Shown piece after piece: positions 9,365-22,000 of a DNA stretch of 25,000 nt. This DNA is from Tubiluchus corallicola (lineage: Eukaryota > Priapulida > Priapulimorpha > Priapulimorphida > Tubiluchidae), in NCBI GenBank assembly GCA_030141605.1, contig JAQGDQ010001400.1:1-25000 (forward strand), in the 5' to 3' direction. Position 1 is the first letter of the stretch. Every line of letters starts with the position of its first letter. The notes under the pieces were generated by a model that worked only from the letters and a program-made list of their open reading frames with translations, ran no database searches and was not told where the DNA came from. Made by a program: the position numbers and the translations under genes.

Positions 9365-12100
9365 CTAGAAGAAAGAAAAGTTAATAGTACAGAAGAAAAA
9401 AGATGTAAGAGATTTCATTGCGGCAGCTAGAAGAAAGAAAATTTAATAGTACAGAAGAAAAAAGATGCAAGAGATTTCATTGCGGCAGCTAGAAGAAAGA
9501 AAAGCTAATAGTACAGAAGAAAAAAGATGTAAGAGATTTCATTGGAACAGCTAGAAGAAAGAAAAGCTAATAGTACAGAAGAAAAAAGCTTTCACTGCAG
9601 CAGTAGAAGAAAAAGTTAAAAGTACAGAAGAAAAAAGATGTAAGAGCCTTCATTGGAAGTTAGAAGAAAGAAACATTGATAGTACAGAAGAAAAAGATAC
9701 AAGATGTTTCGTGGCATCAGCTAGAAGAAAGAGCTAGAAGAAGATGTTAATAGTATAGAAGAAAAATAAAGAAACGAAGCAACTTCCAAATGTGTAGAAA
9801 CCATGAACGATGTTATTGATGAAGGACAGAGATTCCTGTAAGGTTCCTTACGTCAAAAGTTCTTTTTCTGTCATCCAGCTAAGTGAAAGTGTTGTCAAGG
9901 AGCACAAGGACGAACTAATATTAGAAACTTAATGAGAAACAAAATGTTGAGAGAGGCAGAGTAAACAGAAAGAAAAGATCGTGTTAAACTCAAATAAAAC
10001 TTCGTGTTTCTGTGCATGGTGGCACTTTATATGATTTTAAAACAGGCTCAAGTATCTCACCTAGGTAAAAGCAAAACTGTGCAGCGTTAAAGGAAAGATC
10101 AAGCCTTTTGGAAAGTTACATTTATTTCAAGATTAGTGAAAAATGTTAGAAGGATTTAGTAATAACAGTGCGATAAGCGCCTCAAGTGATTAGTAAAATC
10201 ACTGCAAAGTCCCAATCATTTTACGCTTGAATGCACCCATTTTGATTGCCAATTCTGTTGAAGAAACAATCACCCAATCACCAGTTGAAGAAAAGCAGAG
10301 CACTGTCAAAATGCGCCAAAAGTACAAGTTTTTACAAAAAATCAGATACCTAATTTTGCATAATTTTTTCGTGAACATTAGGTAAGCCGCAAAAGTTTGA
10401 ATAGTTTAAACAGCGCGCGCTCATGGAAAGCCACGACGTGCTTACAAAAAGTCACAAAATCCACCAGTTATGTCATAGATTTCAAGTGAATGCCGGCAAA
10501 CACCGAGTCTGAAAATTTCTATATAATGGTGGCATAAATGAACTTTACGCTTTACAGATAGGATCTCATATATTTTTCTAAGTTTAAGTGATAACAGTAA
10601 AATAAACCCAACATGCTAAATGAGTTGTTCGTTCCTTTAGCACACCACAAACAGTTTAAATGATAATAGTAAAACAAACCCAACATACTGAGTGACTTGT
10701 TCTTTCCCTTAGCACACCACAAACAGTTTAAGTGATAACAGTAAAACAAACTCATCATGCTAAGTGACTTGTTCTTTCCTTTAGCACAGCACAAACAGTT
10801 TAAATGATAATAGTAAAATAAACCCAACATACTGAGTGGCTTGTTCTTTCCCTTAGCACACCACAAACAGTTTAAATGATAATAGTAAAATAAACCCAAC
10901 ATACTGAGTGACTTGTTCTTTCCTTTAGCACACCACAAACAGTTTAAATGATAATAGTAAAATAAACCCAACATACTGAGTGACTTGTTCTTTTCTTTAA
11001 GACACCACAAACAGTTTAAACGATAATAGTAAAATAAACCCAACATGCTAAATGAGTTGTCCTTTCCGTTAAGAAACCCACTCATCTATACATCATAATG
11101 CCAACATGAAACTTACCTATCTGCTTTAGGAAGAGCATAATGGTGTCCTCACTCAAGGTTCCTTTAGCTATACATAAAATAGAAAAGCTATTAGCTAATG
11201 GTATACCTCACAGAAATTGAATACCTAGCATGGAGAGATATCATCAAAGGTATAACGACTAATGAGAAAGGAATCTGATGGCCATTTGCTAACAGTGAAT
11301 TCAGAAATTTGAAGCCACAAATGACATTAAATACATCAAAATTCACTGAGGCTGGGCAAGCAGCAAATTAGAATTTGTTAAAGTTCTTTGCTAACACTGT
11401 CAATTGTGCCAGTGTTTTAGGCATTAGAACTAAGACTGTTGGGTTACATGCTTGCAACGTAACCTTATAAAGAGATTTGTTTCACTGTAAAGCCAGTCTC
11501 AATCTCGTTCTCTTTGTTGTTCATTATACAAGTTTTTAGACAGTTTTATTATTGTGCTGTGTGATAACAGAGTAACATGCTGTTCTAAATTTTTATGACT
11601 TCTATGCAATGTGAAATCGCATGGAATGGATTCCAAGGTAACGGTAAATGCAAATCTAAATAACACATCCAGTCAGTTGGGTAGAAAGTCTCAACAACCC
11701 CAAATGCTTCACTTTCCGGACTAGAGACAGCAAGCCTACTAAATCGAATCCATTTTTAACATACCGTTACTAATCAACAGGTGCACAAATCTTATTTAAG
11801 AGGTTTAAAGTATTTATAAATATTAATTTGAATTTATTAAAACCAGTGGATTAAACATATTGCAGTCTCTCTAGAGTGACTGTGTGCTGTTTGTGTTTGG
11901 ATTCAGTTAAATGCTACACCCAGAAAATCTATACGTTTCAGGCAATACAGCAAGTCTATGAGATCAATATGTACAGTAAGACACTGTAGAACGGAGAGCA
12001 GTTACAGGATGCTGAGGAAGCAGGGCGTAAGTAAGGGAAAATGTCTATGTGCTCATGGGAAGGTTCTCAAAGACTCAAATGAATGAGAGAGAGAGAGAGC

Positions 12101-12158
<58 letters not shown>

Positions 12159-15100
12159 AAAGAGAGAGAGAGAGGGAGGGAGGAGGGAGAAAGAGTAAGA
12201 GATACAGAAAGAGAGAGATTAGTTAAGTAACATACCGTGTAAGTAATCAGCAAGGTCACCACCATTGCAATACTGTAAAGTATAAATCAAGGTACATTAA
12301 CAAGCTGCAAAAACTGCTTAAGAAATCCAGTGTCACAGCTCAAGGAAAAACATTCCAATGTAGCAAGCAAAAAACTTGGCAACTAGCCAAAAGCAATTTT
12401 TCAAACTACGTACGTTAGTGAGGATCGAGCAGTCTAACCTCAAGGCAAAAATATATTCGTATTTTAACGAAATTAATAAAAAGTCGTTAGAGGTTGCCAG
12501 ATGATGTTTATCTTAGCTTATAATACAATAATATTATTGTTGCACATAGTTGAACAGAGAACCCTACTCTTCAGCCCTAGACGTAGATCATTTTATGTAC
12601 TCTGAACCTGGGATATATTAGAATTAATATAGTTTATTTGTCAGAGCACAAGTACAAGAAGCTCACTAACACACCACAAACGATTTCACACGCGATGATT
12701 ATAAAAGAAATGATTAAACAATGCCTAACATGAACTGCAGCTCGGTCTCGGATAAGTGAAACTCTAAGTGAAAATCTAAACAGACGACTCCTTTATTTTC
12801 CTTTACAACAAAAAGAGTTATAATCTTACCTCCATGACTAAATAAACATGGTGTGTCGTTTCCTGGAATAAACGAATGAAAGATATTTAATAATCATGAC
12901 GTCATCAGGCGATTATGAAGGATATTACGTCATAATTATTTTGCAAAGCAACTTACGTAAACAAACAAGCTCAGTAAGGCCAAAGACTCGTAAAAAAGTC
13001 ACAAAACAGAAACAACCCTAGCCCTAGCCTTAATTAATTGTGACTATTTTCTTAGCCAAACTTGAGAAATGTTTTCCATGACTGTATTACCGTTCATCAG
13101 TAAAACAAAATATCTGGTACCTATTTAATTATGTGATTATTTAATAAATTTCACCTATTTACAAAATGGAAACAAAAAAATAAGTTTCACGGACTTGAAT
13201 ACGTCAACGAATGCAGTGCTAAGAAGGCAGACGCAGTTTAAATGAATAATTGTTTTTCATATGAATAAATGCAAGAATGCGTTAGCAAAAAAGTGAATTT
13301 TTGCGGTTTCACAAGAGGTGCAAAACCACTGCACTCACACAGACACATGTAATCAAAAACACAACAAAGGTTTAATTTAGGTCAGTAATTACTTGAGATT
13401 GTTTGAGGATTTCATGGCCTGCAACCTTGCGCATAATGCTTGTATAACCTCAATTTGAGAAAGACCTACGATCCAAGTCTATTTACTCTTGTGATATATA
13501 TTTGATCAACGTTATACAAATGAATACACATTTTAAAACAAAATGAAAATTTAATATCTTAAAGCACAAGAAAATCCTCCACTTGCATTAAAGTTGAAAA
13601 ATTCGTCTTGAAATTTTATACCACTTTTTCCATGCAGGGATTGCGTCGGCAGTATAAAACTTGTAAATTCAAACTCCCGCGATGACCATTGGGCGCAGCC
13701 ATTTTAATGGTAGGTTTGAAACAAGTTTAGATAACATTCAGTAAAGTTTGAAATAATCAGAGCATGAGTAGCAGCATAAATGCCACTAACTAAGTAAAAT
13801 TTTAAATTATTGTATCTTGTCAATAAGATTAAAAATACGTTTTTTGGTTAGTGAATGGCGCACCCTGGAGGGTGAGGGAGGCTTTTATCAATTGGCACCA
13901 AAATTTTAAATAATTATTTCTACTCACGAAAGTCTTTCAAGCAGGTAGGCGGAATGCTAAGTGATACAGATTTGCATGGAAAGTTTTTTGGGTCATAATT
14001 TAACATTTCCCTTTCTTCCCCTGATTTATGTTTGCGTAGATGACGTCATGTAATGGCGCTGTCAGAACAGTATTGCGGGAGATTTAAAATGAAAACAAAC
14101 AAAAATTCCTCTCAACGTGAGTGCGATATGTGCATAAAATGACTGTAAAGCAGTATAATTTTTAAGGTGACTTTTCTGAAGTCTACTACGGGTACCCCTT
14201 TTCTTGTCCTTGAAATACTTTCAAACAGACCTGCCTGTCATACTTTCCTTAATTTAGGAACAATATCATAAGCGCTGTGCCCCAGGTGCAACTTGCTACT
14301 AGTTTTCAAAGAAACGAAGGTCAAAATATGCAGTAAACTGTGTCTACTCATCCTGTCATATGACTCTGAACGTTAGTAAATAAAAACAAATTCGTCAAGG
14401 ACAGTCCCAGAACCAGCTTAGTTCCTGTTCCTTGTAAATAAAAGTACAAAACGTCGTTTACAGTCAAAGTCATGATTGATATATAGTCCGTGCATACACA
14501 TGTTTAGAAAACAATGTTTACCGCACTGTACGTTAAAATATTATTAATATTTTTATAATAATTTTATATAGTAACTCACAAGCACATTTTAAAATGTTGA
14601 GCTAGTGACAATGATAATTGTGCATAATAAAGTCACAGGAAAAGTCATAGAAAAAAGTCAAAAGAAAAAAGACAATTTTCCTAGAAACAAAAAGTCAAAA
14701 ATTAATTTATGGTGTCCGGGAAAGAGGCATAACTTTGGCTAGGAAAGAAAGTCGGGTGATCAAACAAAAAAGTTTAAGTCAGTCGCAATTCATTCATGTA
14801 CCACATAAACAACAGAAAGTATTTCAGATCATAACTGGCAATACATGACTTGTACATACTGACAAAACTACTTATATGTGATGGTATTACACGTACGTGA
14901 AAAAAACACGTTTTGTTCAATATCTCAGGGTTATGGTTAGGGTTATTTCTTTTTGCTATGACTTTTATTACCCGTGACTTTATTACCTGGATTCGTGGTG
15001 AGTAAAAATGGTTGGCAAGATGATCATCTCGATAACACTACCTTGCTCTATACCACCAAACTGTATACATTATTTAAATAGAAATACATTCATTATTAAT

Positions 15101-18100
15101 TAATGGCTGGATTAAAATATCTTTCGCGATTCGCTACCACGCATGTCAACAAAAGACAAACGTCTAAAATATCATTCTGTAATAGAAATTATCTGATAAA
15201 CCCCCAAACCTATCACCCCATAATGACCCCAAACTGTCATGTTTGAGCCAACAACTCGAGTTTGAGAACCAAAAATAAACCCTACCAGCCGCCTGATCAA
15301 AAGATCCTAAAATAAATTCCTAAAAGCTGCTCTATAATGAAGAGAGATTAGTAAATTAAGACTGCGGGACAGCATGGTTGATTTGAGCAAACACGCCTTG
15401 CTGGGTGAGTTTGTTGAAGAAAAACTGACGAGAAAAGTCAATTAGTGAATCCAGAACTTCTCCGTGGATTACTTAAAACAATAACACTGAGTTTAATTAG
15501 TTTAACCCTTTCAGTCCCAAATTATTTTTTAATAAGAAAAAAAATGTTGGCTTGGTACTTTTCTTCAGCATGTCCATCTTGTTTACACATAATATTTGTT
15601 TTTTTTCTACCTGTGCCCGCGTGCTAAATATAGCATGTATCCCACGGGATACATTGGGATTCAATGGAAGCATAATATGTGCTTCATTTTGCAACTGCTG
15701 ATAATTTTTTAAAGTATTTAAGACATTTAGTATGCATGCTATGCTGATCTGTACAAAGTTGTCTCTAGAGTACTGTACCTTGAGCAGTTTTTTGTGCTAT
15801 GTAGATATTCTAGTTTACCATTTTATCACCATTTTTAGTCTATTGTTATTGGCTTAAATCAAAATAACTATTAGCAGATCAAATAACTGACAGTTTTAAA
15901 ATTTTATTAGTTTTAAAGGCAGAAAATATTCTCGTATCTCACGGGATACAACGGGTATGAAAGGGTTAACTAAGTTACAGTTAAGTTGAAGAAAATTTCA
16001 GTTCACACTATCACTATAGTAACTTGCTCTAATATAACATAATCAAATTCATATAAATTAATAGGTGTAATGAATAATTGGCCATTTCAATAAGCCTTTT
16101 CACACTTGCTATAGGTCAAAGGTTAAATGTATCACAGCAACGCGTCTTAGCTACATCCGTCACGTGACACGTGTGTAAAGCAAACTCGTCAGCCACATCA
16201 GTTGTTTTACGTGGACTTTACTTAATTATGCATTAGCCTGCACGTAGAGTGATTTACTAGCAGGATATTGCTTGGAAACAAAGAAAAATGAACTAGGTAG
16301 GGTCCTGCTAGCTGTTAAAACTGTTACTACTACAACAGCATGGACTGCGAGGCGTTGTAACGTGTACACAAATGTGTGGTCTGGTGCAATTAACCTTTGA
16401 CTTTCTCACGATCATCATCTATCGCTGAAAGTGTGAAGAGACTTATCCTCAAAAGTGAAACGCAAAAACAACGACAATCGGCAATTCGTCATTTCATTTC
16501 TTGGTGCTAAAGCCGCCATTACTAATACGATCTTGGGGGACTACTTCAGGGGAAACTACGACTTTGGGAACATTTTTTCAAATAAATTCGGTGACGGTTA
16601 ATTCACGTGCAAAAAATTTTCCACTATTTGCTGTATAAATGCACTGAGTCATTTTTCATGGCCAATGTACAGTAGAGCTTACACGTGTCTAAGACGACGC
16701 GTGACGTCAAACTACACTTATAAGTTAAAGAGGAAGAAAAAGCAATTTTAAAATACGTCCCAAAAAACTTTCCACACAAAGTTATATTATCTAACATTAC
16801 GCTTACTTGCCTGAAAGAGTTACGTAAATAGAAAAGAAAATTTTTAATAAAATATTCGCGCCATCTGGTGAAATCTCACTGACTCACCTTCCCAGAGTGC
16901 ACCACTGACTCAACAAAAAGCGTATGTTTAAGTTTATTGACAACATACAGTAATTTGTACTTTAGCTTAGCTAAGGGAAAAGCGAAGAGTGTGCTTAAAA
17001 TGCTCTGATTATTTTTTCAAAGTTTACACAATGTTATCTAAACGTGTTTCAAACGACCTATCGTCAAAATGGCTGGGCTTAACGGTCATCGCAGGAGCTT
17101 AAATTTCCTAGTTTTATACAGCGTTGCTGCTAACACAATCCCCGTATGCAATAACACAGTATATAAGTGATACAAAATTCCAAGACGAACTTTTTTAGCT
17201 TTGTGTAAGTAAAAGCTTTACTTTTCCTTGGCGTGCTCAATAGCCCTTTTAATATTAATGTTGACTAAATTGACAATTTTGTTATAGATATAAAATGCAC
17301 ACCACAATACGCAATGGTATTGCCCGCGCATTGAATTATCATGATAATCAGGAAATTAAATTACTCGCAAACCGTCAGACATGTTGTTTGTTTAACATTG
17401 ATCAGGACCAACTTCCAACGCCCTTCTATAAGTTAACATCATAGTTCTTATCATGATACACTCTATATTTGCATAGGTTATATTATGATACGTACACGTG
17501 TATACATATAACATCGTACTATATGAACTGAACTATATCAGCACATCTGTGTTAGTTAAATCGTTAAGTTTTATCAGGCTATACACCCCTGAGGTAAACC
17601 CTCCCCCTTTCGCTTCATGACATAACGTTCTGTAGTGAGGTATTGGACTTCAGTGTATCCAGTAAAAATTACATACATCTATCTATCTATCTATCTATAT
17701 ATATATATAAACTTTATTTATTTTAAGTGGATTGACATGATCGGAGTTTTTCCACTGTGCAACAAATAGTTGAGAACAGTTATATACAATCGCTCTGAGA
17801 GTTGTATAAATAAATAAATAAATAAATAAATAAATATATATAATATAGCACAGAAGCAATACCAGAAACAATTATCAATGCACATCATCCAATTATGAGT
17901 TATGGCTGAGTTCGATATACAATTACACGTACAATCAATTAGTACAACGTTTAGTAGACTTTCTGTAGTTCTGCAACAATATGACGAGAATGCTACTGAA
18001 TGGATGACCTTATCTAAGTTTATGAAAAATGTCGTTGTAAATAATAGCAGATCTTGGGTTGGCGCGTAATTCTTGAGTTAAATAGCACAGCTGATCCAAT

Positions 18101-18715
18101 AAGTGTTCTGTGTATGTCCTAGTCAAAAAATAATGGCGGCGGTTCTCAGTCGAACTGATGAAGTAAAAATTATCGCTACGTCATTATCAATCGAACATCA
18201 TTCATTAGCTATGCGCAACGCGATATCCTTGTAAATCAAATTTCATCGGAACGCCAAACGTGTTCGGAGAGCTTTCTGTATGTGCACTTCTCGTATGCAC
18301 GTTAGTTTTACATTACATTACGGTATTCAGCAAGGGAAGGTAAAGAGCCCGCAGCTATTGGAATGACCCAGAAAAACCACAACATAAACTCTACACGACC
18401 CCATGCGGATACTTCGCTCGGCTCGTGCATGTACGTGTGCTAACAGCTGATGCATTTAGCTTTTATGCATGTGCCTGAGAAGCTGGTTGTATTTATAGTA
18501 TGCATTCCAATGTACTGTTTTGTACCAAGTTTGTAGCGGTTACTAAAGCCCCAAATGCCAGTGAGAGGAAAAGAGGGACAAATAAGAGGAAGAGAGAGAG
18601 GGCGAGGAGAAAGAGAGATAGAGAGAGGGGGAGAAAGAGAGAGAAAGAGCAAGGGAAGAGGAGAGAAAGAGAGGGAGGAAGGGAAGGAAAGAGGGGAAGG
18701 AAGTGAGAGGGTGAA

Positions 18716-18774
<59 letters not shown>

Positions 18775-19046
18775 GAGAAAGAGAAGCTAGAGAGAGAGAG
18801 AGATAGAGAGAGGGGGAGAAAGAGAGAAAGAGCAAGGGAAGAGGAGAGAAAGAGAGGGAGGGAAAGAAGAAAATCGAGGGAAGGGAAGAGAGAGAGAGAT
18901 GGCGAGAGGGTGAGAGTGCGAAGAGGGAGAGAGGGGGACAAAGCGAGAAAGAAAAAATCGATGGAAGGGAAGAGAGAGATGGTGAGGGGTGAGAGTGCGA
19001 AGAAGGAGAGGGACAGAGAAGAAGGGGGACAAAGCTAGACAGGGGG

Positions 19047-19079
<33 letters not shown>

Positions 19080-22000
19080 TTAAACAGAAAAGGGGGAAGG
19101 AGGCAGAGAGAGAAGAGCAGGGCACAAGTGCAGTCTAGTCGTATTTCTATTTCTTTTTTTGCTAAAATTTATTAAAATTACATAATACGAACGGTATTGA
19201 ATATTATGATAACTATATAATGTTAGCTCTATCGCTAATTATCATTTAACTATATAAACTTTCGTAGTCAATTTCAAACAGTAAACTCAAGAAAAAATCT
19301 CGGTTTATTTAACAAGATGGCCAGTAATGTAGTGTAACTGTATGTGCTTACAAGTGATGTTGTATAACTGTATGTGCTTACTGTACAAACAGCTGCTACA
19401 ATGCACACCGTTCAGCTGAAATATATAACGCGAACCCACCCAGGCATATTATACAGTTTTTTAGGCATTAATAGAGTGGGTCAAGGTTTCAGAAAGTCAA
19501 ATTGTACCTGAACACGTGTGCAAGCAAAGCAAATTACTTTTTAACCCTACTTACTGTCACAATCCACAGGTACAGTTATGCTGATCAAGAACGTTAAATT
19601 TTATTAATCTAACTTAAAGCCTCGAGATTTCCCCTTTACTTTCTCTTGTGATTATGCTAAGTCAGCTTCACACAAAACAAAATGAATGTAGAATCGATCC
19701 ACATGGGATAATTAAAACAAAACCGGACCCAATCTTAAGCTGTAGATCAAAACATTCTACTCTTTAAAATATTGAAAGGAAACCATGCATTTCACCATTC
19801 GCTAGTTAGACGGGCACTAGCGCCTGCATTTCGGAAAGCGTTGCACAAAAACAGATGCTGTACCTCTCAGTTCAGATGTGTTAGTTTGTGACGAACTACA
19901 CACGTATGGCAGCTCGTGCGCGAGCACAGCGGTAAATTTGAAATTTGAATTTTTATCTTAAAACTTGCCTAGTTTTAGTACAACACACTGAATCTCTTAC
20001 GGTAGCACTGTACTTCAATTTTCACTTTCGCAAACACGCGCAACACGCTCGTGGAATATTTTTGCTCTTGAAAATTATGTTAGTTTGTGACATCATCAAT
20101 AGTTGGGCTCGCTTGCCGTTAATTAAGATTTTAATCTATTATTTAATCATCAGAAACGCTTATATGAAAAAGCATCCTGTCTTCCTTTAAGAGGCAAATA
20201 GAAAAGAGCTAAATTTATTTTTATAATTCTTTTGACTCTTTTTAGACAACAGATTACACAATGCCACAGGGGCATATTATGCCTCATATATATTTAAATG
20301 ATTAGCGAAATCTACGAAATGCATAAACTTTATCATTCCTACGTCCAAGATTTTTATTCAAAATAGTTTTTACGTTGCTCATTAGACAAAAAGTAATATG
20401 CAAGAAATTCTAGGCTAAACAAGGTCATCATGCTTCGCACAGTTGTTTGTGGGAACAAGGATGGGTTTTGATTTTGTAGATTAACATCACAGATTAACAG
20501 TTGCGAGATAATTATTTTTACCATAGCTTCTTTCGTAAGCTGTCAGGTCATCCATCATTTCCGTAATTAAGCATTCATCAGCTAAGATTACCACAGCTGT
20601 GCCTGTACATACATGCATGCATTCAGAATCTATAGAGGCCTAACTTATTAGCTGTCTGTCTAACAAAGAAAACCGATAACGCTAAACGAAATTTTACACC
20701 ACCTGTTCAGTTGGTAACCACAACGGGTCATGTATCTGTGGACTAGGACTGCTGACACTTCACAAACTGACGTAAGGCGTTCTCTCCTATTCATTACGAT
20801 TTCATTATCATCATCATCATTATCATCACCGAGTCAGATGTCAAAGATTCAGTTGCTAAGCAAAACGTGACGGGAGAAATGGGCAGATGGATGGTAATTC
20901 TATGACAAGTTTTTAGAATATACAATAAGGAAAAGGTGTAAATAAATGGCAACTGGTACTGGTAGAGTCAGAGGAAAAAAATCAAAAAGTCACAAGTTTG
21001 GTTATTGAAAAGGTCACAATTAATTTTGGCTATGGTTAGGGTTAATTTTTTTCCTGTGCCTTTTCTGCCTGTGACTTTTTTGCCTGTGACTTTTTTACCT
21101 GTGACTTTTTCATCGTGACTTTTTTATCTGTGACTTTTTTACCGGTGACCTTTTCATCAGTGACTTTTTTATCGATGGCTTTTTTACCTATGACTTTTTG
21201 CCTGTGACTTTTTTACCTATGACTTTTTGCCTGTGACTTTTTTACCTGCGACTTTTTTGCATGGATATCTTATAAATAAACACTGTACGTCTATTCAATA
21301 GGAACGTCCATAATCATCTTTACGTCCATAAAATTTGACGACAGCTATTAGACATCTATTACACCTTAGAAATACAACACTTTTAAAGACAGATTAAGGT
21401 ATTGAAAAAATATAAAACTGCAACTTCCTGTTGGAAAAGATAAGAAAACATATTGTCAGAACTTTGCTATCTAGAATTCTGATTGGACGACGGAGTGAAA
21501 GAACAGCATCTTCTCAGCTTGCACAAATATAAAGGTAGCCATGTTAAGTAGCTCCAAAATTGAGCAGTGTCAAACCTGATTAGTAAATGAATGGGTGACT
21601 GTTGTTTCTGGGCAATTTTATAACTTACATAGCTGTATTTTTTATGAACGCACATAGAAATCGAGGAGGGCAGAGCTGATGTTACAGTGGGCCACAAAAA
21701 AATTGTTTCTGTCTTACTTCATCAGCTCAAAAAGATGTCAGTAGGGAGGGAGGAAAATTTTTGTTAGAGCTTTTATGTTTCAAATTAAAAAAACACGCTT
21801 TTATATGACTGCGTCAAGGAAGTATATGAACGTACAAAAAAATGATAGAATTCCCGGCTGGGTGTGTGATAAAAAATATTACCCGAGGTGATTAGAGGGA
21901 AAGAGAAGTATTTTTATTGCCAGCCGAAACTAATGTAAATTTTGCTTACCTTGCAATCTAAAAGTGCAACCACATTTTCATGATTTAACTGAGTCAATTC

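Noticed and set aside
18133-18234. Short plus-strand frame beginning [12 protein letters not shown] in a more complex patch
   Set aside because: Only 33 codons, no recognisable domain and no splice partner visible.
18440-19125. Several overlapping Ser/Leu-rich or Arg/Glu-rich open frames on both strands
   Set aside because: They are translations of the GA/CT tract and have no complexity or start context.
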